Assembly (NCBI RefSeq): GCF_024753215.1 | Contig: NZ_JANUGV010000006.1 | Span: 124,001 to 188,000, forward strand | Direction: 5' to 3' | Source: Massilia solisilvae | GTDB lineage: Bacteria; Pseudomonadota; Gammaproteobacteria; Burkholderiales; Burkholderiaceae_D | Length of the DNA stretch: 64,000 nt | Notes under the pieces: generated by a model | Database searches by the model: none | What the model was told of the DNA's origin: nothing | The model's input: only the letters and a program-made list of their open reading frames with translations | Translations under genes and position numbers: made by a program | Part shown: piece after piece, positions 9,949-19,932 of the stretch | Layout: every line of letters starts with the position of its first letter | Position numbering within the stretch: position 1 is the first letter of the stretch

Positions 9949-11970
9949 TTGTCCTACTGCATCCTACAAGTCGCCCTGGACACGCCGCTCGACAGCTGGT
10001 TCGACTACCGCTGGCCATGCGCCCCTGGCGAGGAGCCGCAGGTCGGCCAGCTGGCGCTGGTGGACTTTGGGCGGCGCGAGACGGTGGGCCTGATCGTCGC
10101 GGTCAAGCGCGAATCCGACGTGCCGCCGGAAAAACTGAAGGACGCCATTGCGGTGCGCGCCCAGCTGGCGCCGCTCTCGCCAACCTGGCTGGCGCTGGCG
10201 CAGTTCGCTGCCGACTACTACCAGCGCCCGTTGGGCGAGGTCGCCTTGCCCGGCCTGCCCAAGAACCTGCGCGTGGGCACCACGGTGCCGCTCGATCGCG
10301 CCATCAAGAAGCTGGCGAAGCAGGAAGCCGCGCACGACCCCGCACCCGCCGGCATGCCGGTGCTGAACCCGGCCCAGCAGCTTGCGGCCGACGCCATCGG
10401 CAGCGCCCAGGGCTTCGCGCCGATGCTGCTGTACGGCGTCACCGGAAGCGGCAAGACCGAGGTGTACCTGCAGGCCTGCGCCCAGGTGCTGGCGCGCGAA
10501 CCCGACGCCCAGATCCTGGTCATGGTCCCCGAGATCAACCTCACGCCCCAGCTCGAAGGGAACATCCGCGCGCGCTTTCCCGGCGTGATGGTCGCCACGC
10601 TGCACAGCAGCCTGTCCGAAGGCGAGCGCATGCTGCACTGGCTCGCCGCGCACGAGGGCAGGGCGCGCATCGTGCTCGGCACGCGCCTTGCGATCCTGGC
10701 CTCGCTGCCCAGGCTCAAGCTCATCGTCATCGACGAAGAGCACGACCCGTCGTACAAGCAGCAGGAAGGGCTGCGCTATTCGGCGCGCGACCTGGCGGTG
10801 TGGCGCGCGCACCAGCTGGGCATCCCGATCGTGCTCGGCTCGGCCACGCCGTCGCTGGAGACCTGGCACCATGCGCAGTCGGGCCGCTACCGCAAGCTGG
10901 AGCTGCGCGAGCGCGCCGTCAAGGACGCGGTGCTGCCGCGCGTGCGCCTGGTGGACACCGAGCGCGACCGCCCGCGCGAAGGCCTGTCCAACCAGCTGGT
11001 GGCGGCGCTGCGCCAGCGCATGGAGCGCGGCGAGCAGTCGCTGCTGTTCTTGAACCGGCGCGGCTACGCGCCCGTGATCACCTGCGAAGCCTGCGGCTGG
11101 ATCAGCAACTGCACGCGCTGCAGCTCGTTCATGGTGCTGCACAAGCCCGAGCACCGGCTGCGCTGCCACCACTGCAGCCTCGAGCTGCGCATCCCGCGCG
11201 CCTGCCCGGACTGCGGCAACGTGGACCTGCAACCGCTCGGGCGCGGCACCCAGCGCGTCGAGGAGGGCCTGCAGGCCATGTTCCCGGAGGCGCGCATCCT
11301 GCGCATCGACGCCGACTCCACGCGCCGCAAGGGCAGCGCCCAGGCCGCATTCGACAGCGTGCACCGCGGCGAGGTGGACATCCTGGTCGGCACGCAAATG
11401 GTCGCCAAGGGCCACGACTTCAAGAAGCTCACGCTGGTTGGCGTGCTCAATCCCGACACCGCGCTGTTCTCGCAGGACTACCGCGCCAGCGAGCGCCTGT
11501 TCGCGCAGCTGATGCAGGTGGCCGGCCGCGCCGGGCGCGCTGGCCGCGGTGAAGGCGCCAGCGAATCGGAAGTGCTGATCCAGACCCGCTACGCCACCCA
11601 TCCCTTGTACGCGGCCGTGGTCAACCACGACTACGAGCGCTTCGCCGGATCGCTGCTGGCCGAGCGCAAGCAGGCCGCGCTGCCGCCCTTCATGTACCAG
11701 GCGCTGCTGCGCGCCGAAGCGCGCCAGCTGGCCGATGCCACCGCCTTTCTGGAAGCGGCGCGCGATCTGCTGGTCAGCGAAGCAGTCTTCATCAACGACC
11801 CGATCCCGATGACCATGACACGCGTGCACAACATGGAGCGCGCCCAGCTGCTCGTGGAATCGAACTCACGCCCCGCGCTGCAAGCCTTCCTCAAGGCGTG
11901 GATGGCCGACCTGCGTGCGATGAAGACGCGCGTGCGCTGGTCGCTCGAGGTCGATCCGCTCGACATCTGA
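9949..11970 (+). CDS. priA: Primosomal protein N' (replication restart helicase PriA)
   Basis: A 673-residue PriA. It recognises abandoned replication forks and reloads the replisome. Seen: the N-terminal 3'-DNA-binding domain, Walker A GVTGSGKTE (Lys169), the DEEH box, and two zinc sites built from CEACGWISNCTRC and CHHC...CPDC. The C-terminal helicase motifs include GTQMVAKGHDF and VAGRAGR. The start is a TTG, supported by AAGG six bases upstream and the absence of a nearby in-frame ATG; translation begins SYCILQVALDTPL, which matches the expected N-terminus. Confidence 0.96.
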   Translation: MSYCILQVALDTPLDSWFDYRWPCAPGEEPQVGQLALVDFGRRETVGLIVAVKRESDVPPEKLKDAIAVRAQLAPLSPTWLALAQFAADYYQRPLGEVALPGLPKNLRVGTTVPLDRAIKKLAKQEAAHDPAPAGMPVLNPAQQLAADAIGSAQGFAPMLLYGVTGSGKTEVYLQACAQVLAREPDAQILVMVPEINLTPQLEGNIRARFPGVMVATLHSSLSEGERMLHWLAAHEGRARIVLGTRLAILASLPRLKLIVIDEEHDPSYKQQEGLRYSARDLAVWRAHQLGIPIVLGSATPSLETWHHAQSGRYRKLELRERAVKDAVLPRVRLVDTERDRPREGLSNQLVAALRQRMERGEQSLLFLNRRGYAPVITCEACGWISNCTRCSSFMVLHKPEHRLRCHHCSLELRIPRACPDCGNVDLQPLGRGTQRVEEGLQAMFPEARILRIDADSTRRKGSAQAAFDSVHRGEVDILVGTQMVAKGHDFKKLTLVGVLNPDTALFSQDYRASERLFAQLMQVAGRAGRAGRGEGASESEVLIQTRYATHPLYAAVVNHDYERFAGSLLAERKQAALPPFMYQALLRAEARQLADATAFLEAARDLLVSEAVFINDPIPMTMTRVHNMERAQLLVESNSRPALQAFLKAWMADLRAMKTRVRWSLEVDPLDI

Positions 11971-12033
11971 CCCTCTCCGGCAAGCCTGCGCAAAAAGGCG
12001 TATCGTGGCCTTCGAGCAGAACGGGAGAACAAC

Positions 12034-13473
12034 ATGAACAAACTGAGCGTGGACGTGGCCGTGATCGGTTCCGGCACCGCGGGCCTGTCCGCCTACCGTG
12101 CCGCCAAGGCGCAGGGCGCCAGCACGGTGATGATCGAGAGCGGACCTTACGGCACCACCTGCGCGCGCGTGGGCTGCATGCCGAGCAAACTGCTGATTGC
12201 GGCCAGCGAGGCGGCGCACATGATGCAGGCCGCCAGCGGCTTTGGCGTGCACGCCGACCAAAGCCGCATCGACGGCCGCGCCGTGATGGAGCGCGTGCGC
12301 CGCGAGCGCGACCGCTTCGTCGGCTTTGTGCTCGACAGCGTGGAGCACATGCCTGCCGCCGACAAGCTGCGTGGCCACGCGCGCTTCACCGGGCCAAACA
12401 CGCTGGTGGTGGACGACCACACCGAGGTCGCTTGCCGCCGCGTCGTGATCGCGACCGGCTCTACCCCGGTGCGCCTGCCCCAGCTCGAAGGCGTGGGCCC
12501 CGGCATCATCACCAGCGACGACGTGTTCTACTGGAACGACCTGCCGGCCTCGGTGGCGGTGATCGGCAGCGGCGTGATCGGATTGGAACTGGGCCAGGCG
12601 CTGGCGCGGCTGGGTGTGCGCGTGGCCGTGTTTGCGCGCGGCGAACGGGTGGCGCAGCTGACCGATCCGGTCGTGGTGCAGGCCGCCGGGCGCGCGCTGC
12701 GCGAGGAAATCGACCTGCGCTTTCAAACCGAGGTGGTGGGCGCGGTACAGGACGGCGCCGAGGTGGCGCTGACGGTGCGCCACGCATCGGGCACGCAAAC
12801 GACGGAGCGCTTCCAGTACGTGCTGATGGCCAGCGGCCGCACGCCCAACGTGCACGGCATCGGCCTGGAACACACGGGCCTGGCCCGCGGCGCCGACGGC
12901 ATTCCCGTGTTCGACCCGCTGACGATGCAGTGTGGCGCCAGCCCTGTCTTCATCGCCGGCGACGCCAACAACGAGCGCCCGGTGCTGCCCGAGGCCGCCG
13001 ACCACGGCAAGATCGCCGGCGACAACGCCGGCCGCTACCCGGACGTGCGTCCCGGCCTGCGGCGCACGCCGCTGGTCATCGCCTTCACCGAACCGAACAT
13101 CGCCACGCTGGGCGCCAGCTGGCGCACGCTGTCCGCGCCGGGCAAGCCCAAGTTCGCGGTGGGCCAGGTCTCGTTCGAGAACCAGGGCCGCAGCCGCGTC
13201 ATGCTGCAAAACCGGGGGCTGTTGCGGGTGTACGGCGAATACGGCACCGGACGGTTTCTGGGGGCGGAAATGGCGGCGCCGCGCGGCGAGCACCTGGCGC
13301 ACCTGCTGGCCTGGGCCTGCCAGTCGCGCATGACAGTGGGGCAGATGCTGGAGATGCCGTTCTACCACCCGGTGATCGAGGAAGGCGTGCGCACCGCGTT
13401 GCGCGACCTTGCCACGAACATCGAGCGCGGCGCCAGCGAGACCGATGCCGCCGACTCGGAACCGGGAACGTAA
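12034..13473 (+). CDS. Dihydrolipoyl dehydrogenase-like pyridine nucleotide-disulfide oxidoreductase
   Basis: A 479-residue class I flavoprotein disulfide reductase. Seen: the FAD-binding motif IGSGTAGLSAY near the N-terminus, the redox-active CARVGC disulfide (Cys43/Cys48), the NAD(P)-binding motif VIGSGVIGLELGQALA, and the C-terminal HPVIEEG with the His-Glu pair used as acid-base catalyst. This layout fits a lipoamide dehydrogenase that reoxidises dihydrolipoyl groups with NAD+, but no 2-oxoacid dehydrogenase genes are nearby. A housekeeping lpd probably lies elsewhere and this may be a paralogue with another disulfide partner. GGGAG sits upstream of the ATG. A repeat hairpin follows the stop. 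Confidence 0.88.
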   Translation: MNKLSVDVAVIGSGTAGLSAYRAAKAQGASTVMIESGPYGTTCARVGCMPSKLLIAASEAAHMMQAASGFGVHADQSRIDGRAVMERVRRERDRFVGFVLDSVEHMPAADKLRGHARFTGPNTLVVDDHTEVACRRVVIATGSTPVRLPQLEGVGPGIITSDDVFYWNDLPASVAVIGSGVIGLELGQALARLGVRVAVFARGERVAQLTDPVVVQAAGRALREEIDLRFQTEVVGAVQDGAEVALTVRHASGTQTTERFQYVLMASGRTPNVHGIGLEHTGLARGADGIPVFDPLTMQCGASPVFIAGDANNERPVLPEAADHGKIAGDNAGRYPDVRPGLRRTPLVIAFTEPNIATLGASWRTLSAPGKPKFAVGQVSFENQGRSRVMLQNRGLLRVYGEYGTGRFLGAEMAAPRGEHLAHLLAWACQSRMTVGQMLEMPFYHPVIEEGVRTALRDLATNIERGASETDAADSEPGT

Positions 13474-13477
13474 CACC

Positions 13478-13507
13478 TAGGGTGGGCAGGAGAACCTGCC
13501 CACCCTA
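13478..13507. repeat. TAGGGTGGGC-family palindrome, single hairpin
   Basis: A perfect 13-bp inverted repeat TAGGGTGGGCAGG / CCTGCCCACCCTA with a 4-base loop, in the convergent gap between the flavoprotein and the SRPBCC gene. Same family as 39788-39890, 48654-48741 and 53274-53468. No T-run follows on either strand. Confidence 0.8.
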
Positions 13508-13517
13508 CAACTGATGA

Positions 13518-14003
13518 TCAGTTGAGCAGGCTGGTGTCCAGCTTCCCTTCCGCCGCCAGCTGGCGCACGATGCGGATGGTGTCGAGATCGGCCTCCTGGT
13601 AGGCCGACTTCTTGAATTCGTCGTACATCTTGTTGACCTCGTCGCGCGCCTCGCCCAGCCCGTCGTCGTAACGGAAGCGCACGAACAGCACGCCTTCGGA
13701 CGGCGCCTCGATCGTCATGGTCAGCAGGGACGCGGCGATCTCGCCCTGCGCCGGCACCTCCACCCGCACCTCTTTCAGCGGCGTGAGCAGCACGCGGTCG
13801 CGGATTTCCAGCTCGCCGTAGCGCAGGCGGCGCGTAAAGCTGCCCGCCTCGCGTTCGCTGATCGTGCATTCGTCCAGGTGCGGCACGAACATCCCGGGGG
13901 ACTCGGCGCGCAGCACCAGCCCGCGCCACAGCTGCTCGCGGGTGATGGTGTCGATCAGCGGATTGAGCGGATCGTTGATTTCGATGAGGTGTTCAAATTT
14001 CAT
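13518..14003 (-). CDS. SRPBCC-fold protein, DUF1857/AtaL-like
   Basis: A 161-residue cytoplasmic protein beginning MKFEHLIEINDPLNP. The START/SRPBCC-like pattern of an N-terminal strand and helix, a central sheet (FTRRLRYGELEIRDRV) and a long C-terminal helix (DEVNKMYDEFKKSA) fits the AtaL-like DUF1857 family, which is assumed to hold small hydrophobic ligands. No enzymatic residues can be assigned. The ATG has no strong ribosome-binding site. It converges on the flavoprotein gene and diverges from the next gene. Function unknown. Confidence 0.7.
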   Translation of the reverse strand: MKFEHLIEINDPLNPLIDTITREQLWRGLVLRAESPGMFVPHLDECTISEREAGSFTRRLRYGELEIRDRVLLTPLKEVRVEVPAQGEIAASLLTMTIEAPSEGVLFVRFRYDDGLGEARDEVNKMYDEFKKSAYQEADLDTIRIVRQLAAEGKLDTSLLN

Positions 14004-14152
14004 GGGGCAGGTCTCGCATGGCCGCCGCTGTGGCGGCGAAGAGACGATGGTAACCCATGGCGGCACCCCCGTGCCAGCGCGCCTGTAACACTTTTTTACA
14101 GTTAAAAACATTCCTTGCATAGCAAGTCCCCGCAGCAACTGCCACACTCAGG

Positions 14153-15049
14153 GTGTTCACGTCTTTTCCGTTGTCCAAGATGCAAATACAACGAGTCGTT
14201 CCCATGCTGCAAAGTGTGGCGCAGGTCCGCAATTGGGTGGTCACGCACATACCGCTGACCGCTTCGCTGGTTGGCTATGACCTGTTCCTCAAGCTTGGCA
14301 ACGACATTGCCGCCGGCCTGCCGCTCGACGTGGACAGGATTGCCGCCGGCTTGCCGCACGCGCGCGAAGAGGTGCTGGCCCACCTCGAGCTGATGGCGCA
14401 GGCCCGGCTCGTCGGTTTTGGCGAACTGGGGGAGGTCTGCCCCACGTCCGATTTCGTGGCACTGCTGGACGAGTACGGCCGCACCTTCGACAGTCTGTTC
14501 ATCGTGCGCGAAGACCTGCGCGGCCAGCAGCTGCTCATCGCCTCAGCCGACCCGCAGCTGGGCGCGTTCGCCCGCCTGCTGTACGACCGCATCTACGATC
14601 TTGGCTGGCTATACCTGCACAATTTCGGCAGCGTGTGCTTCCTGATGGCGTCGCTGGTGCGCCGCATCGCCGCCGCGCATGGCCAGCAGGCGCGCATCGT
14701 GACCTGCTATGCCGAAGTGGCACACGAGCGCAGCAACTACCTGCTCGGCGCGCCCGGCTACGCCAAACCCGGGCAGGTCGAAGGCCACGCGGCGTGCGTG
14801 ATCGACGAGCGTGTGCTTGTCGATTTTGGGCTGGGCAACGCGCGCAAGGGATACCGCCGCGACTTCCCCTGGGGCGTCGTGTGCGACTACCGCCGCGACG
14901 GCGCCGCGATCGGCACGGCGCAGGTGGCGGCGCGCGAGATCATCACCTGGAAGGACGACTGGCAGTCGCCAGCCGCCGAGGCCGAACTGGCGCGCTACGC
15001 GCCGCATATCGAAGACCTGTTCGGCCAATACGCGGCGCGCTTTCTCTGA
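14153..15049 (+). CDS. Uncharacterised protein: winged-helix-like N-terminus plus NAT/transglutaminase-like Cys-His-Asp domain
   Basis: A 298-residue protein counted from the GTG at 14153; ATGs at 14180 and 14204 are alternative starts and none has a clear ribosome-binding site. Residues about 37-92 look like a winged helix (LDVDRIAAGLPHAREEVLAHLEL, then a short wing). Residues about 155-240 carry Cys162 in NFGSVCFLMASLV, His212 in EGHAACVID and Asp224 in VLVDFGLGN. That spacing and context match the Cys-His-Asp triad of arylamine N-acetyltransferases and transglutaminase-like enzymes. No signal peptide. I do not recognise the family; acyltransfer or amide hydrolysis is an inference from the triad only. 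Confidence 0.6.
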   Translation: MFTSFPLSKMQIQRVVPMLQSVAQVRNWVVTHIPLTASLVGYDLFLKLGNDIAAGLPLDVDRIAAGLPHAREEVLAHLELMAQARLVGFGELGEVCPTSDFVALLDEYGRTFDSLFIVREDLRGQQLLIASADPQLGAFARLLYDRIYDLGWLYLHNFGSVCFLMASLVRRIAAAHGQQARIVTCYAEVAHERSNYLLGAPGYAKPGQVEGHAACVIDERVLVDFGLGNARKGYRRDFPWGVVCDYRRDGAAIGTAQVAAREIITWKDDWQSPAAEAELARYAPHIEDLFGQYAARFL

Positions 15050-15058
15050 CGCGCAGCT

Positions 15059-16135
15059 TCAGTTGAGCAGGGCCACGCCCTTCACCTGTGCCCACACCTG
15101 CATGCCGGCGACGATGCCCAGCTCGCGGCGCGAACGCTCGGTAATGCGCGCCAGCAGCGGGGCCGAGCCGATGCGCATCTGCACCAGCGCGTGACCCGGC
15201 GTGTCGGTGGCGGCGGTCGCGGTCACCAGCGCCGGCAGCACGTTGACGATGCTGGTCGCGCGCGGGCGCTCCAGCGCCAGGCTGACGTCGCGCGCGTGGA
15301 TGCGGCAGCGCAGGCGGCTGCCCAGCGCTTCGCGGCGGCGGGCCACGTACAGGCTGCCGCCGTCGAAGGTGAGGCGCGACAGTTCGTCTTCCTCGTGCGC
15401 GGCCAGCACCGTCTCGAACACCACGCCGGCGTCGTCGCCGAAAGCGCCCGGCAGGTCGGTGCGGGCCAGCGTTTCGGTCAGCGTGCCGCTGGCCGCCACC
15501 CGTCCGGCCTGCAGCAGCACGATGTGGTCGGCCAGCCGCGCCACCTCGTCCGCCGAATGGCTCACGTAGATGATCGGGATCGACAGCGCATCGTGCATGC
15601 GCTCGAGGTAGGGCAGGATCTCGCGCTTGCGCTGCAGGTCGAGCGACGCCAGCGGTTCGTCCATCAGCAGCAGCCGCGGCGATGCCAGCAGCGCCCTGGC
15701 GATCGCCGCGCGTTGCCGTTCGCCGCCGGACAGGTGCTGCGGGCGTCGCGCCAGGAGCTCGCTCAGCCCGAACAGCTCGGCCACCTGGGCCAGGTCGAAG
15801 CGGCGTTCGCGCGCCGGCACCCGCTTCTGGCCAAACTCCAGGTTGGCGCGCACGGACAGGTGCGGGAACAGGCTCGCTTCCTGGAACACGTACCCGAGCG
15901 CGCGGCAGTGCGGCGGCACGAACACGCCGCGCGCCTCGTCCTGCCAGGTGTCGTCGTCGAACGCGACAAAGCCGCCGGGCGCGCGCTCGAGCCCTGCGAT
16001 GGCGCGCAGAACGGTCGTCTTGCCGGCGCCCGAGTGGCCGAACAGCGCCGTCACGCCCTGTCCCGGCAAGGCCAGATCGACCGCCAGCGAAAAGCCGTCG
16101 CGTTCGATGTTCAGCCTGGCGCGAATCGTGCTCAT
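15059..16135 (-). CDS. modC: Molybdate ABC transporter ATP-binding protein ModC
   Basis: A 358-residue ABC ATPase that powers molybdate import. Seen: Walker [11 protein letters not shown], the ABC signature [16 protein letters not shown], Walker [13 protein letters not shown] and the switch His in [12 protein letters not shown]. The C-terminal third ([19 protein letters not shown] onward) is a TOBE-type molybdate-binding domain, as expected for ModC. The ATG overlaps the stop of modB by four bases. A long upstream open frame exists but overlaps modB in another frame and is not real. Confidence 0.95.
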   Translation of the reverse strand: MSTIRARLNIERDGFSLAVDLALPGQGVTALFGHSGAGKTTVLRAIAGLERAPGGFVAFDDDTWQDEARGVFVPPHCRALGYVFQEASLFPHLSVRANLEFGQKRVPARERRFDLAQVAELFGLSELLARRPQHLSGGERQRAAIARALLASPRLLLMDEPLASLDLQRKREILPYLERMHDALSIPIIYVSHSADEVARLADHIVLLQAGRVAASGTLTETLARTDLPGAFGDDAGVVFETVLAAHEEDELSRLTFDGGSLYVARRREALGSRLRCRIHARDVSLALERPRATSIVNVLPALVTATAATDTPGHALVQMRIGSAPLLARITERSRRELGIVAGMQVWAQVKGVALLN

Positions 16136-16815
16136 CGCGCGCCGCCCACCTGGTTTTTCGCGTTGAACGCGTACAGCGCCAGCAGCACCGCAAAGCTGAA
16201 GGCCAGCATGCCGGCGGCCAGCCAATGCGCTTGTGCGTACTCCATCGCTTCGACATGGTCGTAGATCTGCACCGACACCACGCGGGTCTTGCCCGGGATG
16301 TTCCCGCCGATCATGAGCACCATGCCGAACTCGCCGACCGTGTGCGCAAAGCCGAGGATCGCGGCGGTGAAAAAGCCGGGACGCGCGAGCGGCACCGCTA
16401 CCGACCAGAACGTATCCCAGGGACTGGCGCGCAAGGTGGCTGCCACTTCCAGCGGCCGCTGGCCGATGGCCTCGAACGCGTTCTGCAAGGGCTGGACCAC
16501 GAACGGCATCGAATAGAACAGCGAGCCCGCCACCAGCCCGGCAAAGGTGAACGGCAGCACGCCCAGTCCGAGCGACTCGGTCAGGCGTCCCACCGGCCCG
16601 CTGGGGCCGAGGGCGAGCAGGAGATAGAAACCGAGCACGGTCGGCGGCAGCACCAGCGGCAGGGCGACCACCGCGCCCACCACGCCTTTCATGCGCGAGC
16701 GCGTGCGCGCCAGCCACCACGCAATCGGCGTGCCCAGCACCAGCAGCAGCGCCGTGACGACGGACGCGAGCTTGAGCGTCAGCCAGACTGGGGCGGGGTC
16801 GGCCAGCACGTGCAT
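16132..16815 (-). CDS. modB: Molybdate ABC transporter permease ModB
   Basis: A 227-residue inner-membrane permease with about five hydrophobic segments beginning [19 protein letters not shown]. The EAA-type loop that contacts ModC is visible as [20 protein letters not shown]. The stop of modA (TGA) is followed directly by this ATG, and this gene's stop overlaps the modC start, so modABC is one tightly coupled operon. No modE regulator is adjacent. Confidence 0.94.
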   Translation of the reverse strand: MHVLADPAPVWLTLKLASVVTALLLVLGTPIAWWLARTRSRMKGVVGAVVALPLVLPPTVLGFYLLLALGPSGPVGRLTESLGLGVLPFTFAGLVAGSLFYSMPFVVQPLQNAFEAIGQRPLEVAATLRASPWDTFWSVAVPLARPGFFTAAILGFAHTVGEFGMVLMIGGNIPGKTRVVSVQIYDHVEAMEYAQAHWLAAGMLAFSFAVLLALYAFNAKNQVGGAR

Positions 16816-17634
<819 letters not shown>

Positions 17635-17670
17635 TTACAATCCCCTGCTGTCCCCGTCAAATTGTTTCCC

Positions 17671-19743
17671 ATGTCCAACGCACCAAAATTCGGCCTGAAC
17701 GGTCCGCAGAGCGAAGCCGTGCTTTATCTCGACGGCCCGTGCCTGGTGCTGGCCGGCGCCGGCTCGGGCAAGACGCGCGTGATCACCCAGAAGATCGTGT
17801 ACATGGTCGAGCACTGCGGCTACGACCCGAAGAACATTGCCGCGCTCACCTTCACCAACAAGGCCGCGCTGGAAATGCAGGAGCGGGTGGCCAAGCTGCT
17901 CAAGCAGCCCAAGCAGGCCAAGCAGCTGACGGTGTCGACCTTCCACTCGCTGGGCGTGAAGATCCTGCGCCAGGAGGCGGCCGACGTGGGGCTCAAGGAC
18001 CGCTTCTCGATCATGGACAGCGACGACTGCTACACCGTCGTCTCCGACCTGGCCGTGACCACGGACAAGCAGGAAATCCGCCGCATCCAGAACGCGATCA
18101 GCCTGTGGAAGAACGGCCTGGTCGATCCGGAAGACGCCATCAGGAACGCGCGCGACGAGGACGAGGCGCTGTCGGCCCGCGTGTACCGCAGCTACGTGGC
18201 CACGCTGCAGGCTTACCAGGCGGTGGACTTCGACGACCTGATCCGGCTGCCGGTGGAGCTGTTTCGCAACAACGAATCGATCCGCGACCGCTGGCAGCGC
18301 CGCCTGCGCTACCTGCTCATGGACGAGTACCAGGATACCAACACCTGCCAGTACGAGCTGGTCAAGCTGATGGTGACGGGCCTGGGCAAGAAGCCGATGT
18401 TCACCGCGGTGGGCGACGACGACCAGGCCATCTACGCCTGGCGCGGCGCCTCGGTGGAGAACCTGAAGACGCTGCAGACCGATTTTCCGGACCTGAAGGT
18501 CATCAAGCTCGAACAGAACTACCGCTCCACCACGCGCATCCTGCAGGCGGCCAACGCGGTCATCTCGAACAACCCCAAGCTGTTCGAGAAATCGCTGTGG
18601 TCCGAGCACGGCCTGGGCGAGCCGATCAAGGTGCTGGCGATGCAAAACGACGAGCAGGAAGCCGACCAGGTGGCGATGATGATTTCGTCCGAGCGCTTCC
18701 AGCGCAAGAACAAGTGGTCGGACTACGCGATCCTGTACCGCGGCAACCACCAGGCGCGCGTGATCGAGCAGGCGCTGCGCAAGGAGCGCATCCCGTACAC
18801 GATTTCGGGCGGCCAGAGCTTCTTCGACAAGGCCGAGATCAAGGACATCATCGCCTACCTGCGCCTGATCGCCAACGAAGGCGACGACCCGGCCTTCATC
18901 CGCGCCATCACCACGCCCAAGCGCGGCGTGGGCATGGCCACGCTGGAGGCGCTGGGCGAATTCTCGCTGCAGTGGAATTGCTCGCTGTTCGAGGCGGCGA
19001 TGAAGGGCGGCATCGAAGCCAAGCTGGCCGACCGCCAGCTGATCCCGCTGCGCCAGTTCTGCAACTTCATCATCGGCCTGGAATCGCGCGCCAGCCGGCC
19101 CGGCCCGTCCGGCAGCGGCGAGAACGCTGCGGCAGTGCTCGACGACATGATGAAAGAGATTAACTACGAGCACTACCTGTACGAGAATTTCGACGACCGC
19201 GCCGCCGAAAGCAAATGGCAGAACGTGCTCGAGTTCACCAACTGGCTCAAGGAGCGCGGCATGGGCGGGCGCGACCGCAGCGGCGAGGAAAAGAACCTGC
19301 TCGAGCTGACCCAGATGGTGGCCTTGATGTCGATGCTGGAAGGCCAGGACGAGGAGCCGGACGCGGTGCGCATGTCCACCCTGCACGCATCCAAGGGCCT
19401 GGAGTACCCGCACGTGTACCTGGTCGGCTGCGAAGAGGGCATCCTGCCGCACAAGGGCGACCCCGACGATTCGGTCGAGTTCATCGCCGCGCGCATCCAG
19501 GAAGAGCGGCGGCTGATGTACGTGGGCATCACGCGCGCCCAGCGCACGCTGCACATCACCTGGTGCAAGAAGCGCAAGCGCGCCGGCGAGCTCGTGCACT
19601 GTGACGTGTCGCGCTTCATCAAGGAGATGGCGCTCGACGTCGGCGATGCGCCACCCAAGGAGCACGAAGTGCTCAGCCCGAAGGAGCGCCTGGCCAACCT
19701 GAAGGCGTTGCTCAACACCCCGAAAGTACCCGCGCCCGGGTGA
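17671..19743 (+). CDS. rep: UvrD/Rep-family ATP-dependent DNA helicase (Rep-like)
   Basis: A 690-residue superfamily 1A helicase. Seen: Walker A LAGAGSGKTRV (Lys34), motif Ia TFTNKAALEMQERV, Walker B LLMDEYQDTN, motif III GDDDQAIYAWRGA, motif IV EQNYRSTTRI, motif V STLHASKGLEYPHVYLVG and motif VI RRLMYVGITRAQ. Length and the short C-terminus without a Tudor tail fit Rep better than UvrD/PcrA. Rep moves 3'-5' on single-stranded DNA and clears forks of proteins. The ATG at 17671 follows the divergent modA promoter region. The 189-bp gap after it holds no gene. Confidence 0.9.
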   Translation: MSNAPKFGLNGPQSEAVLYLDGPCLVLAGAGSGKTRVITQKIVYMVEHCGYDPKNIAALTFTNKAALEMQERVAKLLKQPKQAKQLTVSTFHSLGVKILRQEAADVGLKDRFSIMDSDDCYTVVSDLAVTTDKQEIRRIQNAISLWKNGLVDPEDAIRNARDEDEALSARVYRSYVATLQAYQAVDFDDLIRLPVELFRNNESIRDRWQRRLRYLLMDEYQDTNTCQYELVKLMVTGLGKKPMFTAVGDDDQAIYAWRGASVENLKTLQTDFPDLKVIKLEQNYRSTTRILQAANAVISNNPKLFEKSLWSEHGLGEPIKVLAMQNDEQEADQVAMMISSERFQRKNKWSDYAILYRGNHQARVIEQALRKERIPYTISGGQSFFDKAEIKDIIAYLRLIANEGDDPAFIRAITTPKRGVGMATLEALGEFSLQWNCSLFEAAMKGGIEAKLADRQLIPLRQFCNFIIGLESRASRPGPSGSGENAAAVLDDMMKEINYEHYLYENFDDRAAESKWQNVLEFTNWLKERGMGGRDRSGEEKNLLELTQMVALMSMLEGQDEEPDAVRMSTLHASKGLEYPHVYLVGCEEGILPHKGDPDDSVEFIAARIQEERRLMYVGITRAQRTLHITWCKKRKRAGELVHCDVSRFIKEMALDVGDAPPKEHEVLSPKERLANLKALLNTPKVPAPG

Positions 19744-19932
19744 TCAAACGGGTGAAGTGTCGGTTAGGAAACGCACATATGATCAGGATGTTGCGTGTTC
19801 ACCATGGTCAATTTGCAATACCCGCGCACGATTGGAATTCTTATTTGACTTCGTGACGTGCAAGAAATACTTTCCCACGAGTGACATCGTCACGGAAAGA
19901 ATTCCTGTCGCCATCGAACGAAGATCATAAGA

